A stretch of 64,000 bases of DNA from an uncultured Ruminococcus sp. (lineage in GTDB: Bacteria; Bacillota; Clostridia; Lachnospirales; Lachnospiraceae): the NCBI GenBank assembly GCA_900066355.1, contig FMEL01000015.1, positions 25,174 through 89,173 on the forward strand, read 5' to 3'. This document shows positions 52,908 to 61,317 of this stretch, in pieces. Position 1 is the first letter of the stretch. The number at the start of each line of letters is the position of its first letter. Under the pieces are notes generated by a model. It did not search any database. It saw nothing but the letters and a program-made list of their open reading frames with translations, and was not told the DNA's origin. A program made the position numbers and the translations under genes.

Positions 52908-53771
52908 TTATTTAGCCAGGTCTTCCCAGTCTGTTGTCTCACCTGTGAAGATTGCTTTTACCTGATCACTGGTCAGCTCATCAATATCATTGTCATTGTT
53001 TACCACAACTGCGATGCCATCTCTTGCAATTTCAGTTGCTGTAAGATTTTCAGTTGTTTCTTCATCTTTCAGTTCACGGGATGCCATACCGATGTCACAG
53101 ATGCCTTCTGCTGCGGATGTGATACCTGTTGTGGAATCGCTCTGCTGTACTTCTACTGTGATCTTGCCGCCGTTTGCTTTTTCATATGCTTCTTTCAGTT
53201 TTTCCATAACCGGTGTTACGGAAGAAGAACCGGCTACAACGACTTTACCTTCTGCATCACTCTGCTCATATGCTTTAGCATCATCAGCTACTTTGATATA
53301 TCCGTTGTCTTCTACGATCTGCTGTCCGTCAGAGCTCAGAATGTAGTTTTCGAAATCTTTTGCTGCATCGCTGAGTTTGTCAGTTGTTATGATATTAAAT
53401 GGACGGGATACTTTGTATGTATCATTTGCTACGTTTTCTGCGGATGCTTCAGCACCGTCAATCTTTACTGCTTTTACTGTATCATTCAGGGAACCGAGGG
53501 AAATGTAACCGATTGCGTTCTCATCGCCTGCAACTGTTGTCATCATAACGGAAGTACTGTTTGTGATACTTGCATCTTCTGTTGTCATGTCGACTTTTTC
53601 ATCACCCTGTTTTTCTTCGATTCCAAACAGTTCGATGAATGCTCCTCTTGTTCCGGATCCGTCTTCTCGTGAAATTACATCAATAGTTCCGCTTGCTGCG
53701 CTTGCAGTTGCTGCAAATGCGGTTGTTCCGATAAGTGCTGCTGTAACGATTGCTAAAAATTTTTTCTTCAT
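52908..53771 (-). CDS. pstS: Phosphate-binding protein PstS with swapped halves (circular permutant)
   Basis: The start is ATG 53771 (GAGGAG seven bases upstream), giving 287 residues. Residues 1-26 are a signal peptide without a lipobox Cys. The mature protein begins with I-D-V-I-S-R-E-D-G-S-G-T-R-G (residues 30-43), normally in the second half of PstS, followed by N-A-I-G-Y-I-S-L-G-S-L (85-95). The segment V-V-V-A-G-S-S-S-V-T-P-V-M-E-K-L (177-192), normally at the mature N-terminus, comes later, then the phosphate contacts Q-S-D-S-T-T-G and the G-M-A-S-R-E-L-K-D region. The protein ends at T-G-E-T-T-D-W-E-D-L-A-K, exactly where canonical PstS continues into S-R-E-D-G-S-G-T-R. Both lobes are present but permuted. 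It is the first gene of the pst operon, under a Pho-box-like site. Confidence 0.9.
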   Translation of the reverse strand: MKKKFLAIVTAALIGTTAFAATASAASGTIDVISREDGSGTRGAFIELFGIEEKQGDEKVDMTTEDASITNSTSVMMTTVAGDENAIGYISLGSLNDTVKAVKIDGAEASAENVANDTYKVSRPFNIITTDKLSDAAKDFENYILSSDGQQIVEDNGYIKVADDAKAYEQSDAEGKVVVAGSSSVTPVMEKLKEAYEKANGGKITVEVQQSDSTTGITSAAEGICDIGMASRELKDEETTENLTATEIARDGIAVVVNNDNDIDELTSDQVKAIFTGETTDWEDLAK

Positions 53772-53858
53772 GATAAATCTCCTCTTTATTGTTTTGCTAT
53801 ATTCAATTGTTTTCCTCATTGACAAGTGCAAGTATAAGAGGGAAAAGTAAAATGCATA

Positions 53859-53885
53859 ATCATAACACTGTAAAATGTTTGTAAA
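53859..53885 (-). promoter_or_regulatory. Pho-box-like repeat and -10 of pst operon
   Basis: On the minus strand, TTTACA-N5-TTTACA (53885-53869) has 11-base spacing, matching the Gram-positive PhoP box of two TT(A/C/T)A(C/T)A hexamers. A -10 box TATGAT (53864-53859) lies five bases downstream. Confidence 0.6.
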
Positions 53886-53915
53886 AATGAATTTTTATTT
53901 TTGACAGCATAACGT

Positions 53916-53959
53916 AAAAAAGCTCCTCAGACAGCCTTGTTAATTGCCGTCCGGGAGCA
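53916..53959 (-). terminator. Terminator after coat-like gene
   Basis: GCTCC and GGAGC arms with an imperfect inner stem and six T on the minus strand, 39 bases after the stop. Confidence 0.65.
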
Positions 53960-53997
53960 TTTATATGCTTTTTATTATTATATTCTGTTGTTGTATT

Positions 53998-54456
53998 TTA
54001 TACCATACCGTTTACAGTTTTGTACTTGTAAAGCATCTCTGCATGATTCTGCTCTTCTACCTGAATGTCTGCAAGCAGTTTGCGCACACTACTGTCACCG
54101 AAAGCAAACACTTCTGAATTATATTCTCCGGAAACAAGCTTTTCTGTCGCAATACAGTCAGTTGCCAGAAAAGAATCCTGTTGTTTGTCCTCCGGCGAAC
54201 TCATTGCAGTATAAGCAGCTTTCGGCTGATAGTCCCTGCCGTCACTGTCGTTACAGTTACACTGCGGAACTTCTCCGCGAAGTACACGATCCAAAGATTC
54301 GTAATGTTCTCTTTCTTTCTGCTGCAAAGTCTGGAAAAGATTTTTCAGTTCCGGATCTTTTGCCTGCTGTGCATATCTTCCGTATTTTTCAATACAGCTT
54401 TTTTCCTGTGTCTGTAAGTCCTGAATCGTTGTGCGTTCTTTTTCTTTTAATATCAT
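53998..54456 (-). CDS. Ferritin-like spore coat protein (CotF-like)
   Basis: The start is ATG 54456, because GAGGAAGCGG lies before it; 152 residues. Two ferritin-like metal-ligand patterns are visible: E-R-E-H-Y-E-S-L near residue 50 and E-E-Q-N-H-A-E-M-L near residue 135, in long helices. A loop with C-N-C-N lies between. Clostridial proteins of this type are annotated as spore coat or DUF892-like ferritin proteins. The role in spores is inferred from family. It sits alone, between pstS and the HAD phosphatase. Confidence 0.75.
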   Translation of the reverse strand: MILKEKERTTIQDLQTQEKSCIEKYGRYAQQAKDPELKNLFQTLQQKEREHYESLDRVLRGEVPQCNCNDSDGRDYQPKAAYTAMSSPEDKQQDSFLATDCIATEKLVSGEYNSEVFAFGDSSVRKLLADIQVEEQNHAEMLYKYKTVNGMV

Positions 54457-54541
54457 CGTATCCGCTTCCTCTCTTTTTATTTGCAATACGGTGATAGTAT
54501 CTGGAAAAAAACGGATTTTATGCATGACTCCGGAAATCTTT

Positions 54542-55246
54542 TTATAAGATATTTTTCAGTTCGGCAAGCTCGTAGATGATATGATCAGCTACTTTTCCAC
54601 CATTATTTTGCTGAATGGCACTTTTATCCCCGGAGTGCACAAACCAGCATGTGGACATCCCGTAAGCCTGTCCGCCTTCAATGTCTGCGGTCAGGGAATC
54701 ACCGATCATCATACATTCCGATGGCAGAACATCCTTAAATTCTTTCATGCAGCCGTCAAAAAACTGCCGGCCGGGCTTATCCGCCCCAACCTTCTCAGAG
54801 ACAAAACAATGTGTAAAATATTTCAGCATATCTGCGCTTTTCAGACGGTTGATCTGCTGGTCATAAGGACCGTTGCTCGCTGCGCAGAGGCAATATTTCT
54901 TCTTATATAAATATTCAAGGATATCTTTCGCCCCCTCCACCGGGACTGCGCTTAAATGAAGAAGCCTGCGAAATTCTTTTTCCATCTCCACACCGTCCGC
55001 AGTGAGTCCGAGATGTCGAAGCACCGCCTGCCAGCGCACATAAAAGAGGTCGTCCATCGTCAGTTCCCCGAGTTCGATCCGACGCCAGATTTTATTATTT
55101 TCTTCTTTAAATACCGCAAACATTTCCGGACGGTACTTAAGTCCTGCTTTTTCAAAGCACAGATTCATCGCCCATGCCGCACCGGCATCAAAATCCAGCA
55201 GTGTATTGTCTATGTCCAGAAAGAGGACTTTTATCTTCTGATCCAT
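54542..55246 (-). CDS. HAD-family pyrimidine nucleotidase YjjG-like
   Basis: A 234-residue hydrolase. Catalytic motif I is F-L-D-I-D-N-T-L-L-D-F-D near residue 9, motif II is A-A-S-N-G-P, motif III Lys lies in K-P-G-R-Q-F-F, and motif IV is I-G-D-S-L-T-A-D-I. The C1 cap is helical. This matches YjjG, a house-cleaning nucleotidase acting on non-canonical pyrimidine nucleotides. The substrate here is inferred. It is divergent from the secreted phosphatase gene. Confidence 0.88.
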   Translation of the reverse strand: MDQKIKVLFLDIDNTLLDFDAGAAWAMNLCFEKAGLKYRPEMFAVFKEENNKIWRRIELGELTMDDLFYVRWQAVLRHLGLTADGVEMEKEFRRLLHLSAVPVEGAKDILEYLYKKKYCLCAASNGPYDQQINRLKSADMLKYFTHCFVSEKVGADKPGRQFFDGCMKEFKDVLPSECMMIGDSLTADIEGGQAYGMSTCWFVHSGDKSAIQQNNGGKVADHIIYELAELKNIL

Positions 55247-55369
55247 GTAAATTCTCCTTTAGTTTTTGTAATCCCTCATCATTTTCCTGTTTAAATGCAG
55301 TGCTAAGCTTTTCCTATTCAAGAAATTCACAAAATCCCCAAACCCATGGTACAAAAAAACAGCATAACA

Positions 55370-55377
55370 TGAAGTAT
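55370..55377. promoter_or_regulatory. Octamer TGAAGTAT, copy 1
   Basis: Upstream of the phosphatase promoter; identical to copy 3 and inverse to copy 2. Confidence 0.35.
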
Positions 55378-55421
55378 TTTTAAGGTTCTGTAAAATATCT
55401 ATCAAATCTCAGTAAATGCTA

Positions 55422-55450
55422 TTGTTTTCTGAAAATTGGAGTGTTATACT
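55422..55450 (+). promoter_or_regulatory. Promoter of secreted phosphatase gene
   Basis: TTGTTT (55422-55427) and TATACT (55445-55450) have a 17-base spacer. Confidence 0.65.
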
Positions 55451-55492
55451 TCACAACGTCGGCTGAGAGGTATTGATCGGGCCCTGAAGTAT
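55446..55492. promoter_or_regulatory. Inverted octamers ATACTTCA / TGAAGTAT around the phosphatase start region
   Basis: ATACTTCA (55446-55453) overlaps the -10 box; TGAAGTAT (55485-55492) lies in the leader. With copy 1 at 55370 they look like repressor or activator sites. A GGGC...GCCC hairpin in the leader is also possible. Confidence 0.4.
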
Positions 55493-55550
55493 TTACTCAG
55501 CCCTAAGACACTTTTATTATATTACCTTTACTTCGAAGGAGTTTATTATT

Positions 55551-57170
55551 ATGAAGAAAAAATTAATTGTCGGTATGTTATCACTTTGTTCTATTGCAAC
55601 TGTATGTCCTTCTGTCTATGCTTCTACCGATCATTATGCAGACAGCAGCGTTATCGGAGCTGATTCCGAATGGGGCGACTGGCAGGCAAACTGGGAAGCT
55701 ACAGCTACTGATTTCACAAAGGTTTCTCTTACCCCGGGTGCAGACGACACTCAGCTCAACTTTGCATGGTACAGTGAAAAAGGTGACAGCGCAGCTACTC
55801 CAATTGTACATTTCGGAACCGACAAAGATAATCTTGAAACATTTGAAGGTACTTCCGGTGATGTAGATCAGGAACTTACCGGTGACCAGGCTTACGAATA
55901 CAACCATGTCACTGTAACCGGCCTTGAGCCAAACACAACCTACTACTACACAGTAGAGAAAAACGGTCAGCAGACAGATGTGTGTGAATATACAACTCAG
56001 AATACAGATTCCGTAAAAATCCTCTATGTCGGCGACCCGCAGATTGGTGCGTCCAAAGGTCAGACTCAGGATGGCGCAGAACTTACAAATGAATCCGGCA
56101 CAGCCAACACTGCTGCTGAAAATGACGGATTTTCCTGGAATCGTACACTGAATACTGCTCTTTCCGAAAATTCAGATATTAATTTTGTCATCTCTGCAGG
56201 TGACCAGGTAAATAAAACAGGTGAAGCAAAAGAAGAAGAGTACGCTTCTTATCTGAGCGCCGATGCTCTGAAATCTCTTCCTGTAGCAACTACCATCGGT
56301 AACCACGATTCTCTGAATCCTGATTATTCCTACCATTTCAATAACCCGAACAATACAGAAAACGGTAAGACAGCAGCAGGCGGTGATTACTACTACAGCT
56401 ATGGTGACGGACTCTTCATCGTTCTGAACACCAACAATTATAACGTTGCAGAACATCAGAACACCATCGAAGAAGCTGTAAAAGCTTATCCGGATGCAAA
56501 ATGGCGTATCGTAACCATCCATCAGGATATTTATGGTTCCGGTCTTGACCACTCCGATACAGACGGTATGATTCTTCGTACTCAGCTGACTCCGGTGTTT
56601 GATGCAAACGATATCGATGTTGTTCTTCAGGGACACGACCATACATACAGCCGTTCCAAAATGCTCTATGGTGACGGTCAGACTCATGGAAAATATGAAT
56701 TCAGCCTGAATGCTGACGGCACAGACTACGACTGGGATCACGCAACAAACGTGGATACAGGTGATCAGATTACTCTTTCCCCTGAAGAAGGCGATACCGA
56801 TGCCGAAGCAGCTCTGGATGCTTTCCATGAAGATAACAACTGCTACACCATCGAAGATGTAGACGGTAACACTGTCACAGATCCACAGGGAATCCTTTAT
56901 ATGACAGCAAACTCCGCTTCCGGTTCCAAATACTATGAATTGCTTTCCACTCAGCAGGATTATATTGCTGCCCGCAGCCAGAACTGGCTTCCAAGTTACT
57001 CTGTAATTACAATGACTGCTGATTCCTTCTCCATCGATACCTACCAGATCACTGATGACGGTAAAGCAGAAGCAATTGATGATACCTTTACGATCCAGAA
57101 ATCCGGTACAGATACATCTGCCGACACCACAGATGCTGCTGAAACGGAATCCGATACTTCTGCAAACTAA
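55551..57170 (+). CDS. Secreted purple-acid-type metallophosphatase
   Basis: A 539-residue protein. Signal peptide is residues 1-24 (V-Y-A). Residues about 55-150 are a fibronectin-III-like purple acid phosphatase N-domain (G-L-E-P-N-T-T-Y-Y-Y-T-V). Residues 155-450 are calcineurin-like: G-D162-P-Q-I-G, A-G-D218-Q-V, G-N251-H252-D, and the late G-H-D-H-T-Y-S-R. The C-terminus is Asp/Thr-rich without LPXTG. It should release phosphate from organic esters outside the cell. It probably works with the Pst importer nearby, although no Pho-box is seen at this promoter. GAAGGAG precedes the ATG. A YibE/F gene follows 15 bases downstream. Confidence 0.9.
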   Translation: MKKKLIVGMLSLCSIATVCPSVYASTDHYADSSVIGADSEWGDWQANWEATATDFTKVSLTPGADDTQLNFAWYSEKGDSAATPIVHFGTDKDNLETFEGTSGDVDQELTGDQAYEYNHVTVTGLEPNTTYYYTVEKNGQQTDVCEYTTQNTDSVKILYVGDPQIGASKGQTQDGAELTNESGTANTAAENDGFSWNRTLNTALSENSDINFVISAGDQVNKTGEAKEEEYASYLSADALKSLPVATTIGNHDSLNPDYSYHFNNPNNTENGKTAAGGDYYYSYGDGLFIVLNTNNYNVAEHQNTIEEAVKAYPDAKWRIVTIHQDIYGSGLDHSDTDGMILRTQLTPVFDANDIDVVLQGHDHTYSRSKMLYGDGQTHGKYEFSLNADGTDYDWDHATNVDTGDQITLSPEEGDTDAEAALDAFHEDNNCYTIEDVDGNTVTDPQGILYMTANSASGSKYYELLSTQQDYIAARSQNWLPSYSVITMTADSFSIDTYQITDDGKAEAIDDTFTIQKSGTDTSADTTDAAETESDTSAN

Positions 57171-57185
57171 GGATTCTGAAATCCT

Positions 57186-58346
57186 ATGACTCACACTGAC
57201 TTTACCGGACTGCTTTCCAGAAAAAAAGTGGTCCGGTATCTTATTTATTTACTATTCGTCTGCGTGTTCGCTGTTTTTGTCTTCAAACTTAATCAGGTCG
57301 AAAAAACAGAACTGGTCGTCCGGACAGGTCAGACATTTGAAAAAGGAAAAGTTACAGAAATCCTTCAGGATAATCTTGATACCAACGGTACCCGTGTCGG
57401 TGAGCAGAAAGTACGTGTAAAAATGCTTACCGGCGCACGAAAAGGAGAGGAGCTGGATATCACCAGCAGCTCCGGCTACCTTTTCGGTGCTGCCTGCAAG
57501 ATCGGAATGAAAGTTATTGTCATGCAGAGCGTTGCCGGTGAAACCACGATTGCCAGTGTCTATACACAGGATCGTGAATGGGTTATTTATATTTTTGCCC
57601 TGCTCTACCTTCTTGCACTGTGTATTATTGGCGGCAAACAGGGAATCAAGGGATGTCTCGGACTGGTCTTTACTTTTTTCTGTGTGATTTTTGTATATCT
57701 TCCGCTTGTATACCTGCGTTTTTCACCATTCTGGGCAGCTGTGTTTATCTGTTTCCTTACAACGCTGGTTACAATGTACCTGATCGGCGGGCCGACCAAA
57801 AAGACCTGCGCAGCAACTCTTGGTACACTGGCAGGTGTTGTACTTGCCGGTCTTTCTGCATGGTGCTTCAGTAAAGCATCCGGCATCTCCGGTTACAATG
57901 TCTCGGATATTGAAACACTTATGACACTCTGGAATACAAACCGTATTCAGGTCGGCGGACTTCTTTTTTCCGGTCTTCTGATCTCATGCCTTGGTGCAAC
58001 TATGGATGTCGCTATGTCGATCAGCAGTGCCATTGATGAAATTTACAAACAGAACGCTTCTCTGAGCCGCAAAGAACTTTTTAAAGCAGGAATGCGAGTC
58101 GGAAGAGATATGATGGGTACAGACAGTAATACTTTGATTCTTGCTTTTGCCGGAAGCAGCGTCAGTACTCTTCTTCTGGATTATGCGTATGACCTGCCTT
58201 ATCAGCAGATCATCAACTCCAACAACATAGGCATTGCCATCATGCAGGGACTTGCAGGAAGTTTTGGAATCGTTCTGTCCGTTCCGCTTACAGTACTGAT
58301 CTGTGCGGTTCTGTTTCATAAACGTGAAACAGTAACTCAGTCATAA
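57186..58346 (+). CDS. YibE/F family membrane protein
   Basis: A 386-residue protein. An N-terminal membrane helix (residues about 16-34) is followed by an extracellular beta-rich domain (about 40-125) and then about seven membrane segments. Motifs include I-Y-I-F-A-L-L-Y-L-L-A-L and the conserved C-L-G-A-T-M-D-V-A-M-S-I-S-S-A-I-D-E with R-V-G-R-D-M-M-G-T-D-S-N-T. This is the YibE/F family (PF07907), whose function is unknown; transport is often assumed. It lies 15 bases after the phosphatase and is probably co-transcribed. Confidence 0.88.
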   Translation: MTHTDFTGLLSRKKVVRYLIYLLFVCVFAVFVFKLNQVEKTELVVRTGQTFEKGKVTEILQDNLDTNGTRVGEQKVRVKMLTGARKGEELDITSSSGYLFGAACKIGMKVIVMQSVAGETTIASVYTQDREWVIYIFALLYLLALCIIGGKQGIKGCLGLVFTFFCVIFVYLPLVYLRFSPFWAAVFICFLTTLVTMYLIGGPTKKTCAATLGTLAGVVLAGLSAWCFSKASGISGYNVSDIETLMTLWNTNRIQVGGLLFSGLLISCLGATMDVAMSISSAIDEIYKQNASLSRKELFKAGMRVGRDMMGTDSNTLILAFAGSSVSTLLLDYAYDLPYQQIINSNNIGIAIMQGLAGSFGIVLSVPLTVLICAVLFHKRETVTQS

Positions 58347-58357
58347 TTTTTTACCGG

Positions 58358-58385
58358 TTGCACTTCTGTTCTTTTCTGCTAAAAT
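58358..58385 (+). promoter_or_regulatory. Promoter of second Na+-dependent transporter
   Basis: TTGCAC (58358-58363) and TAAAAT (58380-58385) have a 16-base spacer. A GGGTCAG/CTGGCCC hairpin (58395-58414) follows in the leader. Confidence 0.55.
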
Positions 58386-58442
58386 AGACTTAACGGGTCA
58401 GGTTTTTCTGGCCCTTAATTCAATTTGCAGGGGGAATTAAAA

Positions 58443-59843
58443 ATGAAAGAAAAAGGAAGTAGTTTTTCCGGCTCGATCGGTTTCGTTCTTGCCGCAGCCG
58501 GAAGCGCCGTGGGGGTGGGAAATATATGGCGCTTCCCATATCTCTGTGCGAAAGACGGCGGCGGTCTGTTCCTGCTGGTTTATCTGGTGCTGGTGCTTAC
58601 CTTCGGATTCGTTCTGCTCACAACAGATGTTGCAATCGGACGAAAAACCAAGAAAAATGCACTCCGTGCGTTTGAAGCGCTCAATCCGAAATGGAAGTTT
58701 CTCGGTAAACTGACATTTCTTGTGCCAACATTGATCATGACATATTACTCTGTCATCGGCGGCTGGATCACGAAATATTTTGTTACCTATATTATCTCCG
58801 ATGGAAAAGATGCCGCAGCTGACGGATATTTTACATCTTTTATCACCTCAGATATCGCACCGATCGTATTTATGCTGGTCTTTCTTGCTCTGACTGCATG
58901 GATCGTATATCGTGGCGTAGAAAAAGGAATCGAGCAGTTTTCAAAAATCATTATGCCCGGTCTGATTTTACTGATCCTGATCATCGCAATCTTTTCACTG
59001 ACACTGACACATACCGATACAGACGGAAGTGTCCGTACAGGTCTGCAGGGACTTGCTTTTTATATAACGCCTGATTTCAGCGGTCTTACCGTAAAGCGCT
59101 TTCTTGAAATTCTTCTGGATGCCATGAGCCAGTTATTCTTTTCTCTGAGCGTTTCCATGGGTATCATGATCACTTATGGATCCTATGTCAAAAATGACGT
59201 CAATCTGAACAAGGCAACCAACCAGATTGAGATTTTTGATACAGGTGTTGCTTTTCTTGCAGGAATGATGATCATCCCGGCTGTATTCGTATTTCTCGGC
59301 ACAGACGGCATGGCTTCCGGACCGAGCCTGATCTTTATCTCACTGCCCAAAGTCTTCGATGCCATGGGAGTCCTTGGCCGTCCTGTTGCAGTCGCGTTCT
59401 TCCTGATGATGGGCTTTGCGGCGCTGACATCCTGCGTTTCCGTCATGGAAACTCTGGTTGCTAACTGTATGGAACTTTACCATAAACCTCGTAAAAAAAT
59501 GTGCGGTGCTGTCGGTATTTATTCTCTGGTCACTGCTGTCCTGATCTGTCTCGGATACAACAAACTGTATTTCGAACTGAAACTTCCAAATGGTTCCGTC
59601 GGGCAGCTTCTTGATGTCATGGACTACATCAGCAACAGCTTCCTGATGCCGTTTATTTCTCTGCTGACCAGTATTCTGATCGGCTGGGTGATCGGACCAG
59701 ACTGGATCGTCGGTGAAGTAGAACGAAACGGCGAGCATTTCAAACGTGCCGGTCTGTACCGCTTCATGATCCGCTATGTCGTGCCGGTCGTAATGCTGAT
59801 CCTGTTTCTTGTATCCACCGGATTCACAGATCTGATTTTCTGA
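58443..59843 (+). CDS. Sodium-dependent transporter, NSS/SNF family, copy 2
   Basis: The start is ATG 58443, with AGGGGGA before it, giving 466 residues. It has G-S-I-G-F-V-L-A-A-A-G-S-A-V-G-V-G-N-I-W-R-F-P in helix 1 (shown as single residues), an A-R-A-F-E-like R-A-F-E-A-L-N-P loop and about 11-12 membrane segments. It resembles copy 1 at 31417 only in family features, so it is not a recent duplicate. Substrate unknown, probably an amino acid or related compound imported with Na+. Confidence 0.92.
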   Translation: MKEKGSSFSGSIGFVLAAAGSAVGVGNIWRFPYLCAKDGGGLFLLVYLVLVLTFGFVLLTTDVAIGRKTKKNALRAFEALNPKWKFLGKLTFLVPTLIMTYYSVIGGWITKYFVTYIISDGKDAAADGYFTSFITSDIAPIVFMLVFLALTAWIVYRGVEKGIEQFSKIIMPGLILLILIIAIFSLTLTHTDTDGSVRTGLQGLAFYITPDFSGLTVKRFLEILLDAMSQLFFSLSVSMGIMITYGSYVKNDVNLNKATNQIEIFDTGVAFLAGMMIIPAVFVFLGTDGMASGPSLIFISLPKVFDAMGVLGRPVAVAFFLMMGFAALTSCVSVMETLVANCMELYHKPRKKMCGAVGIYSLVTAVLICLGYNKLYFELKLPNGSVGQLLDVMDYISNSFLMPFISLLTSILIGWVIGPDWIVGEVERNGEHFKRAGLYRFMIRYVVPVVMLILFLVSTGFTDLIF

Positions 59844-59890
59844 AATCAGAGGACGCGCCACCGGTACCTCCTCGATATGCAATGCAAAAA
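59844..59890 (+). repeat. Post-stop dispersed motif, copy C
   Basis: Directly after the transporter stop. Blocks ATCAG, GGACGC, GCCACCGG and ATGC match copies at 19302 and 29830. Confidence 0.45.
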
Positions 59891-59924
59891 GTCCCCCGGG
59901 CAATAAACCCGGAGGATTTTTTTA
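59886..59924. terminator. Terminator between transporter and AllA-like gene
   Basis: TCCCCCGGG paired with CCCGGAGGA (one mismatch) flanked by A5 and T7; it serves convergent genes. Confidence 0.8.
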
Positions 59925-60410
59925 TACTGTGATCTTGAACCAGTCTTTTTCTTCAAATTCAACAACTGTGCAGTCATTTGCGTATGTACATTCCGGAAGA
60001 ATGATCATCGCATGAAGTTCGTCATTGTTAAGCGGAAGTGGACAGAGATGCCAGATTGCCGCATTGATTTTTACCATGTATCCTTTCGGCACGATAAATG
60101 CTTTCGTCAGTTCTGGAACAGGTGTACCGCCGGATGCCGGTGCAACATGAATGATCATATCATCATCCAGTGCCACAATGCCTTCCCATGTCGTTGTATG
60201 ATATTCTGCCATTTTGACAATTCTGTCGTCCTTACGGACTGCGATCGGAGAAAATGCCATGCTGCCTACACAGGTTCCGGAAATGCGGTCCGGATAAAAC
60301 TTATGGATTTCTCCTGACAGCGGATATCCCTCCGGTTCTGTCATATTGCAGAATGTGCCGTATGGTGCAAAATCTGCTGCGTTGATCTTGACTGCTTTTA
60401 CTTCTCTCAT
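59922..60410 (-). CDS. Ureidoglycolate lyase (AllA)-like cupin protein
   Basis: The start is ATG 60410, with AGGAGG eight bases before it, giving 162 residues. It is a double-stranded beta-helix protein. M-A-E-Y-H-T-T-T-W-E near residue 80 and I-I-H-V-A-P-A-S-G near 105 resemble the active-site strands of the ureidoglycolate lyase family. No purine-catabolism genes (allantoinase, allantoate hydrolase) are in the window, so the reaction is uncertain. It lies just upstream of the terminator at 59886 and 71 bases after the macrodomain gene. Confidence 0.75.
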   Translation of the reverse strand: MREVKAVKINAADFAPYGTFCNMTEPEGYPLSGEIHKFYPDRISGTCVGSMAFSPIAVRKDDRIVKMAEYHTTTWEGIVALDDDMIIHVAPASGGTPVPELTKAFIVPKGYMVKINAAIWHLCPLPLNNDELHAMIILPECTYANDCTVVEFEEKDWFKITV

Positions 60411-60481
60411 TGGAAAAACCTCCTCTTGTTCTGTAAAAAATCCCCATTGATATTTCAATGCATTTAGTATAACACATTCCT

Positions 60482-61261
60482 TTATTTTTGTGCCAGTGTA
60501 TGTTCGTATATTTCCCTGTCGTGGTCTTTAAATACATTGAAAATTACTTTTTTTACGCTGGTTTCTTTTTGTAAAAAATCTCTCACCGTCTGAACTGCAA
60601 TCCCGGCTGCGCGTTCCTTTGGAAAGTGAAATTCGCCTGTCGAAATGCAGCAGAACGCTACGCTTTCGAGATGATTCTGTGCTGCAAGTTCGAGACAGGA
60701 ACGATAACTTCCGGCAAGCAGTTCACAGTCTTTCTCCGTTACTCTGCCATAAATGATCGGGCCTACCGTATGCAGGACATAACGACACGGCAGATTATAT
60801 GCGGCAGTGATCTTCGCCTGCCCTGTCGGTTCCTCATGCCCCTGTGCTTTCATCATCTGTGCACATTCATAGCGAAGCTGCGCACCTGCAAAGGTGTGGA
60901 TGCAGTTGTCGATACATTTATGATTTGGCGCATAACATCCAGTCATTCCACTGTTCGCCGCATTGACGATCGCGTCACAGCGAAGCGTAGTAATATCACC
61001 CTGCCAGAGATAGATTCCCTGCTCGACCGGAGTGAGATCAGCAAGCTCTGTGATGCCTTTTTTCTCCGTCTCTTCTTTCAGATATTCGTCCTGAATCTTC
61101 AGAAATTCTCTGCTGAGTATCTTCGGTGCACGTACATTAAGAAGTCCTCGAAGGAGATCCTTCTGCCCCTGTGGATCTTTTGGGATCGAATAATTACAGT
61201 ATTCTTTTTGCTCGTTTAATAACTCCTGGATCAGGTATCTTCTTCTCTCACTCTGGTTCAT
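60482..61261 (-). CDS. Zinc-containing macrodomain protein-ADP-ribose hydrolase
   Basis: A 259-residue protein. An N-terminal helical region (about 1-80) precedes the macrodomain. D-A-I-V-N-A-A-N-S-G-M-T-G-C-Y-A-P binds ADP-ribose; the loop G-C-Y-A-P-N-H-K-C-I-D-N-C-I-H carries Cys and His residues for catalytic zinc. This is the Zn-Macro type that reverses mono-ADP-ribosylation. In known bacteria it sits beside a SirTM sirtuin and a lipoylated GcvH-like protein; neither is here. The ATG at 61261 is used as the start. Confidence 0.88.
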   Translation of the reverse strand: MNQSERRRYLIQELLNEQKEYCNYSIPKDPQGQKDLLRGLLNVRAPKILSREFLKIQDEYLKEETEKKGITELADLTPVEQGIYLWQGDITTLRCDAIVNAANSGMTGCYAPNHKCIDNCIHTFAGAQLRYECAQMMKAQGHEEPTGQAKITAAYNLPCRYVLHTVGPIIYGRVTEKDCELLAGSYRSCLELAAQNHLESVAFCCISTGEFHFPKERAAGIAVQTVRDFLQKETSVKKVIFNVFKDHDREIYEHTLAQK

Positions 61262-61317
61262 GATATCACCTCTTTGTTGTTATTTTGCTGCTGTTTTCTC
61301 CCGGAACTTCTACTGCA

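Noticed and set aside
55441..55500. TPP-like riboswitch before the phosphatase gene (CTGAGA present)
   Set aside because: The second TPP core element and overall fold are missing; the octamers overlap the -10 box instead.
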